Shown here piece after piece: positions 12,521 through 23,602 of a DNA stretch of 64,000 nt; the first letter of the stretch is position 1, and each line of letters starts with the position of its first letter. Below the pieces are notes generated by a model. It saw nothing but the letters and a program-made list of their open reading frames with translations, had not been told where the DNA came from and searched no databases. The translations under genes were made by a program, and so were the position numbers. This stretch comes from Limnephilus marmoratus (taxonomy: Eukaryota; Arthropoda; Insecta; Trichoptera; Limnephilidae), in the NCBI GenBank assembly GCA_917880885.1, contig OU862919.1, positions 49,451,058 through 49,515,057 on the forward strand, given 5' to 3'.

Positions 12521-14793
12521 CTTGGGTTCGGTCGTTTAGTACTTGGGGTCGAACGTTTGAACACTTGGGGTCGGTCATAACTTTGGCGCTATGGATCCGA
12601 AACAACTAAAATTTTGGATACTTACTAAGAATCATGACCTGGACACGTATCAATAAAAAAATCGGCTAAAAGTTGATTTTTGGCAAAAATTCATCGTTTT
12701 ACGGGAGCTTTGTAACAACAATTGTTGTCGGTTATAACTTCCGCCCTATGGCTCCGAACCGTCTGAAATTTTGGATTCTTATTAAGATGCATGGTCTGTA
12801 CACGAATTAATCAAAAAATCTACAAAGAGAAATATTTTTCAAAAAATCATCGTTTTAACACTTGGTTTCGGTCGTCTAACACTTGGGGTCGGTCATAACT
12901 TTGACTCTATGTATCCGAACCGACTAAAATTTTGGATGCTTACTAAGAATCATGACCTGGACACGAAATATAAAAAAATCGACTAAAAGTTGATTTATGG
13001 CAAAAATTTATCACTTCTTCTAACACAGCAAACTTATTTTGTGGCACCATTATTATTGAAATTAATAAATTACTTGGATTTTACCACTTTTATTGTTTAT
13101 AAAACCGACATGTTTCGTCATCCAATCCCGTCCCATCAGTCAGGCTGACGAAACATGTCGGTTTAATAAACAATAAAAGTGGTAAAAACCAAGTAATTTA
13201 TTAATTTCAAAAATTCATCGTTTTACGGGCGCTTTGTAAGAACAATTGTTGTCGGTTATAACTTCCGCCCTATGGCTCCGAACCGTCTGAAATTTTGGAT
13301 TCTTACTAAGATGCATGGTCTGTACACGAATCAATCAAAAAAACCACAAAGAGAATTATTTAAAAAAAAAAATCATCGTTTTAACACTTGGGTTCGGTCG
13401 TCTAGCACTTTGGGTCGAACGTTTGAACACTTGGGGTCGGTCATAACTTTGGCCCTATGAATCCGAACCAACTGAAATTTTGGATTCTTGCTAAAAATCT
13501 TTGTCTGTACAAGAATCAATCTAAAATTCTTCAAAGAGATTTCTTTAAAAAATCATCGTTTTAACACTTGGGTTCGGTCGTTTAGTACTTGGGGTCAAAC
13601 GTTTGAACACTTGGGGTCGGTCATAACTTTGGCCCTATGGATCCGAACCAACTAAAATTTTGGATTCTTACTAAGAATCATGGCCTGTACACGAATCACT
13701 CATAAAATCTACAATGATATATTTTTTTTAAATCATCGATTTAACACTTGGGTTCGGTCGTTTAGTACTTGGGGTCGAACGTTTGAACACTTGGGGTCGG
13801 TCATAGCTTTAGCCCTTTGGCTCCGAACCAACGGAAATTTTTGATTTTTACTAAGAATCATGGTCTGTACACGAATCACTCATATAATCTACAGTGAGAT
13901 TTTTTTAAAATCATCGTTTTAACACTTGGGTTCGGTCGTTTAGTACTTGGGGTCGAACGTTTGAACACTTGGGGTCGGTCATAACTTTGGCCCTATGGAT
14001 CCGAACCAACTAAAATTTTGGCTACTTACGAAGAATCATGACCTAGACACGTATCAATAAAAAAATCGGCTAAAAGTTGATTTTTGGTAAAAATTCATCG
14101 TTTTACGGGCGCTTTGTAACAACAATTGTTGTCGGATATAACTTCCGCCCTATGGCTCCGAACCATCTGAAATTTTGGATTCTTACTAAGATGCATGGTC
14201 TGTACACGAATCAATCAAAAAATCTACAAAGAGAATTATTTTTTTAAAAATCATCGTTTTAACACTTGGGTTCGGTCGTCTAGCACTTTGGGTCGAACGT
14301 TTGAACAATTGGGGTCGGTCATAACTTTGGCCCTATGAATCTGAACCAACTGAAATTTTGGATTCTTACTAAAAATCTTTGTCTGTACAAGAATCAATCT
14401 AAAATCCTTCAAAGAGATTTCTTTAAAAAATCATCGTTTTAACACTTGGGTTCGGTCGTTTAGTACTTGGGGTCGAACGTTTGAACACTTGGGGTCGGTC
14501 ATAACTTTGGCCCTATGGATCCGAACCAATTAAAATTTTGGATACTTACTAAGAATCATGACCTGGACACGTATCAATAAAAAAATCAGCTAAAAGTTGA
14601 GTTTTGGCAAAAATTCATCGTTTTACGGGCGCTTTGTAACAACAATTGTTGTCGGTTATAACTTCCGCCCCATTGCTCCGAACCCTCTGAAGTTTTGGAT
14701 TCTTACTAAAAATCATGGTCTGTACACGAATCAATCAAAAAATCTACAAAGAGAAATATTTTTAAAAAAATCATCGTTTTAACACTTCGGTTC
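12521..14793 (+). repeat. 3.83-kb duplicated segment, right copy
   Basis: Copy of 8,690-10,960. Beyond about 14,770 the sequence jumps to a third copy of the fold-back-bearing part, so the duplications are nested. Confidence 0.88.
13013..13207. mobile_element. Fold-back insert, copy 2
   Basis: Same insert at the same site of the monomer, 3,831 bp downstream of copy 1. Arms are 13,058-13,120 and 13,146-13,208. The right arm has an extra change (GGTTTAATAAAC), giving a second mismatch. It was probably copied with the surrounding satellite and did not insert independently. Confidence 0.82.
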
Positions 14794-14936
14794 GGTCGTC
14801 TAACACTTGGGGTCGGTCATAACTTTGACCCTATGTATCCGAACCGACTAAAATTTTGGATGCTTACTAAGAATCATGACCTGGACACGAAATATAAAAA
14901 AATCGACTAAAAGTTGATTTATGGCAAAAATTTATC

Positions 14937-15131
14937 ACTTCTTCTAACACAGCAAACTTATTTTGTGGCACCATTATTATTGAAATTAATAAATTACTAG
15001 GATTTTACCACTTTTATTGTTTATAAAACCGACATGTTTCGTCATCCAATCCCGTCCCGTCAGTCAGGCTGACGAAACATGTCGGTTTTATAAACAATAA
15101 AAGTGGTAAAAACCAAGTAATTTATTAATTT
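14937..15131. mobile_element. Fold-back insert, copy 3
   Basis: Third copy in the same monomer position. Arms are 14,982-15,044 and 15,070-15,132. It differs by ACTAGG in the left arm and CCCGTCAG in the loop (CCCATCAG in copies 1 and 2). Confidence 0.82.
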
Positions 15132-17595
15132 CAAAAATTCATCGTTTTACGGGCGCTTTGTAAGAACAATTGTTGTCGGTTATAACTTCCGCCCTATGGC
15201 TCCGAACCGTCTGAAATTTTGGATTCTTACTAAGATGCATGGTCTGTATACGAATCAATCAAAAAAACCACAAAGAGAATTATTTTAAAAAAAATCATCG
15301 TTTTAACACTTGGGTTCGGTCGTCTAGCACTTTGGGTCGAACGTTTGAACACTTGGGGTCGGTCATAACTTTGGCCCTATGAATCCGAACCAACTGAAAT
15401 TTTGGATTCTTGCTAAAAATCTTTGTCTGTACAAGAATCAATCTAAAATTCTTCAAAGAGATTTCTTTAAAAAATCATCGTTTTAACACTTGGGTTCGGT
15501 CGTTTAGTACTTGGGGTCGAACGTTTGAACACTTGGGGTCGGTCATAACTTTGGCCCTATGGATCCGAACCAACTAAAATTTTGGATACTTACTAAGAAT
15601 CATGACCTGGACACGTATCAATAAAAAATTGGCTAAACGGGCGTTTTGTAACAACAATTTTTGTCGGTTATAACTTCCGCCCTATGGCTCCGAACCATCT
15701 GAAATTATTGATTCTTACTAAGAATCATCAAAAAATCATCAAAGATAATTATTTTAAAAAAAATCGTCGTTTTTACACTTGGGTATGGTCGTTTAGCACT
15801 TGGGGTCGAACCTTTGAACACTTGGGGTCGGTCATAACTATGGCCCTATGGATTCGAACCAATTGAAATTTTGGATTCTTACTAAAAATCTTTGTCTGTA
15901 CAAGAATCAATCTAAAATTCTTCAAAGCGATTTCTTTAAAAAATCATCGTTTTAACAGTTGGGTTCGGTCGTTTTGTACTTGGGGTCGAACGTTTGAACA
16001 CTTGGGGTCGGTCATAGCTTTGGCCCTATGGCTCCGAACCATCTGAAATTTTTGATTCTTACTAAGAATCATCAAAAAATCATCAAAGATAATTATTTTT
16101 AAAAAAATCGTCGTTTTAACACTTGGGATCGGTCGTCTTACACTTGGGGTCGGTCATAACTTTGGCCCTATAAATCCGAACCAATTGAAATTTTGGATTC
16201 TTACTAAGAATCATGGCCTGGACACGTATCAATAAAAAAATCAGCTAAAAGTAGATTTTTTTGCAAAAATTCATCGTTTTACGGGCGTTTTGTAACAACA
16301 ATTTTTGTCGGTTATAACTTCCGCCCTATGGCTCCGAACCATCTGAAATTTTTGATTCTTACTAAGAATCATCAAAAAATCATCAAAGATAATTATTTTT
16401 AAAAAAATCATCGTTTTAACACTTGGGTTCGGTCGTCTAGCACTTGGCGTCGAACGTTTGAACACTTGGGGTCGGTAATAACTTTGGCCCTATGGATCCG
16501 ACCCAACTGAAATTTTGGATTCTTATTAAAAATCTTTGTCTGAACAAGAATCAATCTGAAATTCTTCAAAGAGATTTCTTTAAAAAATCATCGTTTTAAC
16601 ACTTGGGTTCGGTCGTTTAGTACTTGGGGTCGAACGTTTGAACACTTGGGGTCGGTCATAGCTTTGGCCCTATGGCTCCGAACCAACTGAAATTTTTGAT
16701 TTTTACTAAGAAGCATGGTCTGTACACGAATCACTCAAAAAATCTACAAAGAGAATTATTTTTAAAAAAATCATCGTTTTAACACTTGGGTTCGGTCGTC
16801 TAGCACTTTAGGTCGAACGTTTGAACACTTGGGGTCGGTCATAACTTTGGCCCTATGAATCCGAACCAACTGAAATTTTGGATTCTTGCTAAAAATCTTT
16901 GTCTGTACAAGAATCAATCTAAAATTCTTCAAAGAGATTTCTTTATAAAATCATTGTTTTAACACTTGGGTTCGGTCGTTTAGTACTTGGGGTCGAACGT
17001 TTGAACACTTGGGGTCGGTCTTAACTTTGGCCCTATGAATCCGAACCAACTGAAATTTTGGATTCTTTCTAAAAATCTTTGTCTGTACAAGAATCAATCT
17101 AAAATTCTTCAAAGAGATTTCTTTAAAAAATCATCGTTTTAACACTTGGGTTCGGTCGTCTAGCACTTGGCGTCGAACGTTTGAACACTTGGGGTCGGTA
17201 ATAACTTTGGCCCTATGGATCCGACCCAACTGAAATTTTGGATTCTTATTAAAAATCTTTGTCTGAACAAGAATCAATCTGAAATTCTTCAAAGAGATTT
17301 CTTTAAAAAATCATCGTTTTAACACTTGGGTTCGGTCGTTTAGTACTTGGGGTCGAACGTTTGAACACTTGGGGTCGGTCATAGCTTTGGCCCTATGGCT
17401 CCGAACCAACTGAAATTTTTGATTTTTACTAAGAAGCATGGTCTGTACACGAATCACTCAAAAAATCTACAAAGAGAATTATTTTTAAAAAAATCATCGT
17501 TTTAACACTTGGGTTCGGTCGTCCTAACACTTGGGGTCGGTCATAACTTTGGTTTTATGGTTCCGAACCAACTGAAATTTCAGTTTCTTACTAAT

Positions 17596-18603
17596 CTGGA
17601 ATACTACAGGAATAAAAAGACCACCACGTATGCATGTTTTCTAGATCTGAGCAAGGCCTTCGACAGGGTTACTCACTCTCTACTATGGGATAAACTCAGG
17701 GAAAGAGGCATATCACCGTCGGTGATACATATCCTCGACTTGTGGCATAGACAGCAGGAGAACTTAGTAAGGTGGAAAGATGGACTCTCCGAACCTTTCC
17801 TCCTGAAGAGCCGCGTTAGACAGGGAGGATGCATGTCCCCGATATTGTTCAACCTGTACATGGACGAACTCACCGACAGGCTAAACAATGCAGGGGTAGG
17901 CTGCCAAATTGGAGGACAGTTTCTGAACAACATCAGTTATGCTGACGACATGGTATTGATGGCACCATCCATAAGGGGCCTACGAATTCTTTTAAAGATC
18001 TGCGAAGAGTTTGCTGAAGAAACAAACATGCAATACAACCCCACTAAAACGGCTCTACTGGTCGTAAGATATGGACAAGGACCAAAAAATATTCCTCCAG
18101 CTACCCTGAATGGTGTGAACCTGCAGGTGACTGAAGGAACTAAATACCTTGGACACATAATCACCAGTAATCTGATGGACGATGACGACATCGATAGGCA
18201 AAGAAGAGCTCTCAGTGTAAAAGCAAACATGCTCAGTAGAAGATTCCGCCTTTGCAGTACTGCTGTAAAAAGGACGCTCTTCCTTTCCTTCTGCGCAACA
18301 CTGTATACGTCTGAACTCTGGGCAAACTACAAGAAGAGTAGTATAGAAAGACTTCAGGTTCAGTATAACAACGCCTTCCGCATAATGTTTGGTCTCCCCA
18401 GATATTGCAGCGCTTCCCGGATGTTCACGGAGGGGCGAGTTCCTGGCTTTGCAGCCCTTATTAGATCCAGGGTGGCAGGAATGAGGGAAAGGATAAGCAG
18501 CTCTGGAAACATCCTCGTCATGGAAGCCCGCCTCAGTCCATCATCCAGTATTGATGCACACTGGAGAAAAATACTGGCTCCTTACGTGCTCACAGAATCC
18601 TGA
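17596..18603 (+). pseudogene. Reverse transcriptase fragment of a LINE
   Basis: About 335 codons of uninterrupted reverse transcriptase that end at a natural stop. Visible blocks are FLDLSKAFD near 17,638, the GGCMSPILFN block near 17,824, the catalytic YADD near 17,938, a KTALL block and LGHII near 18,150, and then the C-terminal region of this RT class. The open frame continues upstream into satellite to an ATG at 17,509, but those first residues are satellite and not element sequence. The endonuclease and N-terminal RT are absent, so this copy cannot move itself. The lack of internal stops points to a fairly young insertion. The clade is not certain; a jockey/CR1-like group is my best guess from the motif spacing and C-terminal region. 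Confidence 0.9.
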
Positions 18604-18826
18604 AAGCTTAATATTATTATTTCTTTTGTTTTCCATTTACTACTATTAGCTTATTATCCTTTTTTGTTTCGTGTACATTCATATCCAACTTCTTTTTCTT
18701 TTTTTTCCTTTCAAATACTTTGTACATGTATGTTTATATTATACCCATAAGGGTATAAGGAATGTGTGGGATTGCACTCTCCTCCCCACATACTGGAATA
18801 AACACTTATTTATTTTTATTTATTTA
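18604..18826 (+). other. LINE 3' UTR and ATTT tail
   Basis: A T-rich non-coding tract after the RT stop. It contains an imperfect GTGTGGG/CCCCACA inverted pair around 18,765-18,790 and ends in repeated ATTT units. It has no coding capacity. Confidence 0.75.
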
Positions 18827-18833
18827 TTACTAA

Positions 18834-19642
18834 GAATCATGGCCTGGACACGTATCAATAAAAAAATCAGCTAAAAGTAGATTTTTTGCAAAAATTCATC
18901 GTTTTACGGGCGTTTTGTAACAACAATTTTTGTCGGTTATAACTTCCGCCCTATGGCTCCGAACCATCTGAAATTTTTGATTCTTACTAAGAATTATCAA
19001 AAAATCATCAAAGAGAATTATTTTTAAAAAAATCGGGTTCGGTCGTCTAACACTTGGGGTCGGTCATAACTTTGGCCCTATGAATCCGAACCAATTGAAA
19101 TTTTGGATTCTTATTAAGAATCATGGTCTGTACACGAATCACTCGTTAAATCTACAATGAGATTTTTTTTTAAATCATCGTTTTAACACTTGGGTTCGGT
19201 CGTTTAGTACTTGGTGTCGAACGTTTGAACACTTGAGGTCGGTCATAGCTTTGGCCCTATGGCTCCGAACCAACTGAAATTTTTGATTTTTACTAAGAAG
19301 CATGGTCTGTACACGAATCAATCAAAAAATCTACAAAGAGAATTATTTTTAAAAAAATCATCGTTTTAACACTTGGGTTCGGTCGTCTAACACTTGGGGT
19401 CGGTCATAACTTTGGCCCTATGGATCCGAACCAATTGAAATTTTGGATTCTTACTAAGAATCATGGCCTGGACACGTATCAATAAAAAAATCGGCTAAAA
19501 GTTGAATTTTTGCAAAAAATCGTCGTTTTACGGGCGCTATGTAACATTAATTGTGGTCGTTTATAACTTTTTCTCTACGTTTCCAAAACCGACTGAAATT
19601 TTGGATTCTGACTAAAATTCCTGGTCTGTACAAGAATCAATC
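18834..19642 (+). repeat. Satellite array, block II
   Basis: A and B type monomers between the LINE and the Gypsy element. The block ends with a divergent B-type unit (GTAACATTAATTGTGGTCG) followed by CTGGTCTGTACAAGAATC, where the Gypsy element inserted. Confidence 0.95.
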
Positions 19643-19877
19643 TGTAATATATTGATATTATGATCTAATAAGAAGTAAGAACTGCTTCATAACTTTAAAT
19701 GGATTTTATTTAAATAATTAATGACAGTTGTCAGAGGTTCTTTTGTTTTGGGTTAGCTGGTAAAATGGAGACTACGTGATGGTTGTAAATTGATGATACT
19801 AAGTATTTAATAACAAATAAAAAGTGCTTGTAAGTAGTCATGGTGTATATTATTAATTACCAAGTGAAGACACTACA
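19643..19877 (+). repeat. Gypsy 5' LTR
   Basis: 235 bp, from TGTAATATATTG to GACACTACA. It matches 23,603-23,837 except for one base. It is AT-rich, with AATAAA-like sequences near 19,816. Confidence 0.97.
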
Positions 19878-19880
19878 AAC

Positions 19881-19898
19881 TGGCGCAGCAAAATAAGG
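19881..19898 (+). promoter_or_regulatory. Gypsy primer-binding site (tRNA-Ser type)
   Basis: TGGCGCAGC lies three bases after the 5' LTR. TGG is the complement of a tRNA CCA end, and TGGCGCAG is the start of the tRNA-Ser-type primer site known from several insect Gypsy elements. Only the first eight or nine bases fit clearly; the rest (AAAATAAGG) does not. Confidence 0.6.
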
Positions 19899-20329
19899 AA
19901 TTCAGTTATTAATCCGAATTTTAGAAGAACCTAAGGAAAATTTCAGAATTCAAAAGATCAGTAAAATACTGAATGTGAAAAGGGAAGGACGAGGCAATCC
20001 GAGGTTTTCATTAAGAATCTTGCCGTCTTGGAGCTAGTTTGACTACTTGGGACACTTGGAGCTACTTCGGACAAGGTCAGGAGGGCCAGGAAGTGCAGCC
20101 AAACGGTCATACATATCCAAGGTGCCTGAAGTTCGCAGCAAGAGAAGACGGGAGCAACGCAGCAGCGAGTTACGAAACAAGGTTTTTTTTGGTGCAGCCG
20201 GGGGAACAAACAGGACGGAGCTAGAGGGCTGCACAGAGAGAGAGAGGGTGATGGGAAGAAAGGGAACAAGGGCTGGAGACACGGAGGAATTCGGAGTTAA
20301 GTCAATTGTTTTAGTTCAAGGAGTTCGTC
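19899..20329 (+). other. Gypsy leader (5' untranslated region)
   Basis: Non-coding stretch between primer site and gag. It is more GC-rich than its surroundings and has a GAGAGAGAGAG run near 20,236. Short frames here show no recognisable domain. Confidence 0.7.
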
Positions 20330-22039
20330 ATGATGAGCTTGAAAGGAATAGAGTCTTATTGTCACAAGACAATGGACTGGAGGATTTTCCGGTTGAGATG
20401 GGAACAATGCCTACTGTTTAATGATGATAAGTGGAGCGAAGAGAGAAAACGTGCATTTTTGCTAACTTCACTGTCCACCGACACACTCAAGCTGGTCACG
20501 AACGTTTTGTTTCCGAAATTGACTGTTAATTGTACTTATGTGGAAATTTTAGAATTACTTGATGTTCTATGTAAACCAATTCAGAGTATTTTTGAATGTA
20601 GAGATAAATTTTATAGAGAGAAACAATCGGAATCTGAGTCAATAAGAGATTTTGCATCTAGATTGAAAAATTTGTGTACCGATTGTAATTTTCAAGGTAG
20701 GCTTGATGCCAATTTAAAAGATATCTTTATTACCGGGGTTTACGATATACAAATTAAGCAAAAACTTTTCTTAGAGTGTGATAATGATAAGGTAGATTTC
20801 GCCCAGTGTTTTAAAATAGCGTCGGCATATGAACATATACTCAATGTTGGTAAAAGCGAAGAATCGGTATACGTGGCGTCGGGTTCAAATGAACGGAAAA
20901 ATATTAAAAAATCAATATATAATAATCCTAAAGCATTGTCGGATTCTAGCAGGTCGAGCAGTTCGAGTAAAATTAGTGGTAGCAAGTTGAGTACGTTAAA
21001 TCGTAATCATAAGAATGTTGTTGCAAAAAGAAAGGAAGTGTCGTGTTTTTCGTGTGGGGAAAATCATTTTAAAAGCGAATGCAAATTTCAAAACGCAAAA
21101 TGTAGACATTGTGGTAAAATTGGTCACATAAGCAAAATATGTTTTAAAGTACAAAACACGATTTTATACAATGTGGACGATAATAACAAAAATTACATAT
21201 TTTTAGAAATTCAAGTAAGGGATAAACCACACAAGGGTTTACTTGATTCGGTGGCTACAATTTCAGCAATTCCAAAATCCATTTTACATAAGCTTTTTGG
21301 CACTATAAAAATAGAGCCATGTGATTTGAGGTTATGCTCTTTTGACGGTTCGAAACTACAAATTTGTGGGTCAATTGAATTGGAAATTAAATACGGGAAC
21401 AAAATTAAGCGGATTAAATTTATTGTGACAAAAGAGGGAAATAACATCTTATTAGGAATAGATTTCATGAAAATGTTTGATATCGGGTTTTCAAATGTAG
21501 GTAAGGTTAATGTTGTGCACAATGACGAAATAGTTGAAACTGATACTGAAGTTTTCATAAAAAAATGCAGGAGTGATTTTCCAAACGTGTTTAAAGGAAC
21601 CATAGGTTCATTTAAGGGTTTCAAAGCAAATATTAGAGTTAAAGAAAGTTACGTTCCCAAGTATGTAAATGCCAGACCTATTCCGTACAACATTAGGGAA
21701 AAAGTTGAGGTAGAGCTAAATAAAATGGTACAGGAAGGGATTATCGAACCCATAAAATGTAGCAATACAGCTAGCCCGATGGTAATTGTTAAAAAGCAAA
21801 ATGGAAAAATCAGAATTTGCGCGGATTTTAAGAGGACATTGAACCCAATGTTGGAAAATACGTCATACCCAATACCTAGAATAGAAGATTTATTATCTAC
21901 ATTGAGCAAAGGGAAAATTTTTTCAAAATTAGATTTAAAAGACGCTTTCGCCCAAGTAAGATTAAACGAAAAATCACAAAAATATTGTGTCTTATCAACG
22001 CATATCGGTTTAAATATAAAGTTCTTCCATATGGGTTAG
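20330..22039 (+). CDS. Gypsy Gag, protease and N-terminal half of reverse transcriptase
   Basis: A 569-codon frame. Residues 1 to about 170 resemble the retrotransposon Gag of the Gypsy group (WEQCLLF, KRAFLLTSL, SIRDFASRLKNLC). A zinc-knuckle pair follows: CFSCGENHFKSEC near residue 239 (C-x2-C-x3-H-x4-C, one short of the usual x4) and CRHCGKIGHISKIC near 257 (canonical). The protease active site near residue 306 reads LDSVATIS where the family has DTG or DSG, so the conserved glycine is valine and the enzyme is probably impaired. RT begins near residue 440 and reaches LDLKDAF near 533. The frame is then lost about 10 codons before its stop, and the conserved RT continues in another frame. 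I used the ATG pair at 20,330; the true start could lie upstream only by frameshift. Confidence 0.93.
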   Translation: MMSLKGIESYCHKTMDWRIFRLRWEQCLLFNDDKWSEERKRAFLLTSLSTDTLKLVTNVLFPKLTVNCTYVEILELLDVLCKPIQSIFECRDKFYREKQSESESIRDFASRLKNLCTDCNFQGRLDANLKDIFITGVYDIQIKQKLFLECDNDKVDFAQCFKIASAYEHILNVGKSEESVYVASGSNERKNIKKSIYNNPKALSDSSRSSSSSKISGSKLSTLNRNHKNVVAKRKEVSCFSCGENHFKSECKFQNAKCRHCGKIGHISKICFKVQNTILYNVDDNNKNYIFLEIQVRDKPHKGLLDSVATISAIPKSILHKLFGTIKIEPCDLRLCSFDGSKLQICGSIELEIKYGNKIKRIKFIVTKEGNNILLGIDFMKMFDIGFSNVGKVNVVHNDEIVETDTEVFIKKCRSDFPNVFKGTIGSFKGFKANIRVKESYVPKYVNARPIPYNIREKVEVELNKMVQEGIIEPIKCSNTASPMVIVKKQNGKIRICADFKRTLNPMLENTSYPIPRIEDLLSTLSKGKIFSKLDLKDAFAQVRLNEKSQKYCVLSTHIGLNIKFFHMG

Positions 22040-23463
22040 CTTCTAGTCCAAGTTCATTCGCAAACGTAGTAAACTCAGTAATGTCTGGAGTAAAAGGGGT
22101 CATTACATATTTTGACGATATTCTGATTTTCGGAGAAGACCTGGCCGAGCATAACAGGAACTTAAGAGCGGCCTTGGAAAGATTGAATGACGCAGGTTTG
22201 ACAATTAATTGTGACAAAAGTTTGTTCCATCAAGAAGCCATTGAATATTTAGGGTTCAGGGTAGACGCGCAAGGAGTCAAGCCGCTCGCCAGTAAAATTG
22301 ATGCTATAGTCAAAATGCCAGAGCCGACAAACGTAAGTGAGGTGCGTGCCTTTATTGGTTCTTTAAACTTTTACAGAATGTTCGTTAAAAATATGTCAAC
22401 AATTCTAGCGCCGCTATACGAATTGTTGAAGAAAAACACGGCGTTTGTTTGGTCAGAGGAATGTAAACAAGCTTTTCAGTCAGTAAAACAGATTTTGATT
22501 TCGGATAAAGTGCTCTGTCATTACGATAACAGTAGACCGGTAAAGTTAATTTGTGACGCGAGTAATAAGGGAATATCCGCGATCCTAGTACATTTGTTTG
22601 ATGAAAATATAGAGAGACCAATCGCTTATGCTAGCAGAACGCTTACACGTGCAGAGGGAAAATATTGCATTCCTGATAAGGAAAGTATAGCCATTGTGTT
22701 CGGGGTTAAGAAATTTTTTCAATACCTATATGGTAGAAAGTTCACGCTTGAATGCGATAATAAGGCACTTGTGCATATTTTTGCACCGGATAAAGACATT
22801 CCCACGTTAGCTAACAGCAGACTACAGCGGTTTGCATTAATATTATCAACATTTGATTACGAAATTGCATACGTGAAATCAAAGGAAAATCGTGCGGACG
22901 TATTTTCTAGATTACCAATTGAAGAAAGTACGGAGTTTGGGGAAGAGGAATGTCAGGGATTTGAAAATATTTTTAACATCAACGTGGAAGAAGAAAATAT
23001 TAATTTTATAGTGGATCATTGCGAGTTAAGTGTTGATCTGTTAAAAAAATCAGTTAGTGAAGACGCTTGTCTAAAAGTAGTGTTGGATTACGTACAGGGA
23101 AATAATTGGCCAGATAAAAAACATTTACAAGGTAATAGTTTAAAATGGTTCCATTTAAAAGATAAGTTAAGTGTTTATGACAGCTGCATGTTTGATCAAA
23201 ATAAATGGCGTAGGGGAGAAATTATTAAAAAAATAGGAACCAGAGTTTACTTAGTTAAAATGAGAAATTCGGATCAGGTTTGGAAAAGACATGCTGATCA
23301 GCTAATTGAGAAGAGTGTCAGGTGGGAAGATGAGGCCACACTTTCTGAAAATCAGGGCCAAGGTGGCGGTCTCTCCGGAATTTCTTGTCAGTCTCTAAGC
23401 GACTCTGTTTCTTTCAGGAACCTGATGAACCCTTGGAGAGGACGATTGAGGGCCCGGATCTAG
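21985..23463 (+). CDS. Gypsy C-terminal RT, RNase H and integrase C-terminal remnant
   Basis: The frame is open from 21,985, but RT homology begins only near 22,010, where it takes over from the upstream frame. A one-base deletion (or equivalent) near 22,010 explains this. The catalytic YFDD lies near residue 42, and the connection region and RNase H follow (ICDASNKGISAIL near 188, ECDNKALVHIF near 257, ENRADVFSRL near 305). Around residue 400 (near 23,190) the protein jumps from the segment just before the integrase zinc finger to RRGEIIKKIGTRVYLVK and KRHADQL, which is the C-terminal chromatin-side part of the integrase. The zinc finger and DDE catalytic core, usually 250-300 residues, are absent with the frame kept. 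Not functional as an integrase. Confidence 0.93.
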   Translation: MCLINAYRFKYKVLPYGLASSPSSFANVVNSVMSGVKGVITYFDDILIFGEDLAEHNRNLRAALERLNDAGLTINCDKSLFHQEAIEYLGFRVDAQGVKPLASKIDAIVKMPEPTNVSEVRAFIGSLNFYRMFVKNMSTILAPLYELLKKNTAFVWSEECKQAFQSVKQILISDKVLCHYDNSRPVKLICDASNKGISAILVHLFDENIERPIAYASRTLTRAEGKYCIPDKESIAIVFGVKKFFQYLYGRKFTLECDNKALVHIFAPDKDIPTLANSRLQRFALILSTFDYEIAYVKSKENRADVFSRLPIEESTEFGEEECQGFENIFNINVEEENINFIVDHCELSVDLLKKSVSEDACLKVVLDYVQGNNWPDKKHLQGNSLKWFHLKDKLSVYDSCMFDQNKWRRGEIIKKIGTRVYLVKMRNSDQVWKRHADQLIEKSVRWEDEATLSENQGQGGGLSGISCQSLSDSVSFRNLMNPWRGRLRARI

Positions 23464-23591
23464 CCGTGGAATATTTTCTCAGAGCGAGTTAAAGTCTGAA
23501 GATTGTAAAACATTTTAGTTCTAGTTTAATTTAATTTTGTATATTTATTAGTTAGCGGAGCTCCGAACCTAGTCGGAATCTAAGGTTTTAA

Positions 23592-23602
23592 GTGTGGGAG
23601 GG
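23592..23602 (+). promoter_or_regulatory. Gypsy polypurine tract
   Basis: GTGTGGGAGGG directly before the 3' LTR, the expected primer for plus-strand DNA synthesis. Confidence 0.75.

Larger units (their letters stand above)
1..17594 (+). repeat. Satellite array, block I (A/B monomers in higher-order repeats)
   Basis: Tandem repeats fill this block. Type A monomers repeat every 180 bp (starts at 183, 363, 880, 1060, 1240, 1760, 1940, 2120, 2300). Each has a core reading AACTTTGGCCCTATGAATCC, then a linker, then three tandem copies of a 21-22 bp motif with ACTTGGGGTCGGTC. Type B monomers (for example 543-698) are about 156 bp, start with the same core, continue through GACCTGGACACGTATCAA, and end in TTTACGGGCGCTTTGTAAC and the palindrome ACAACAATTGTTGT. 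A and B align at the core and at the ATCATCGTTTTA segment, so they share an origin. No long open frame, no codon bias and no intact gene is seen. The left edge lies outside the window. Confidence 0.97.
17595..18826 (+). mobile_element. 5'-truncated non-LTR retrotransposon (LINE)
   Basis: A 1,232-bp insert in the satellite. TTACTAA occurs on both sides (17,588-17,594 and 18,827-18,833), and joining the flanks restores the normal satellite reading CTTACTAAGAATCATGG. The element begins inside the reverse transcriptase domain, so the endonuclease and the first RT blocks were never copied, as is usual for LINE insertions. After the stop codon there are about 220 bp of 3' UTR ending in an ATTT-rich tail (18,807-18,826). 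The 5' truncation, short target duplication and tail all fit target-primed reverse transcription. Confidence 0.92.

Noticed and set aside
1..17594. CRISPR-like regular repeats
   Set aside because: The sequence between repeated motifs is also repeated, there are no unique spacers, and the periods (156-180 bp) and context are those of a eukaryotic satellite.
17509..17595. ATG at 17,509 as the real start of the LINE protein
   Set aside because: The first 29 codons are satellite sequence before the target duplication; the open frame is accidental.
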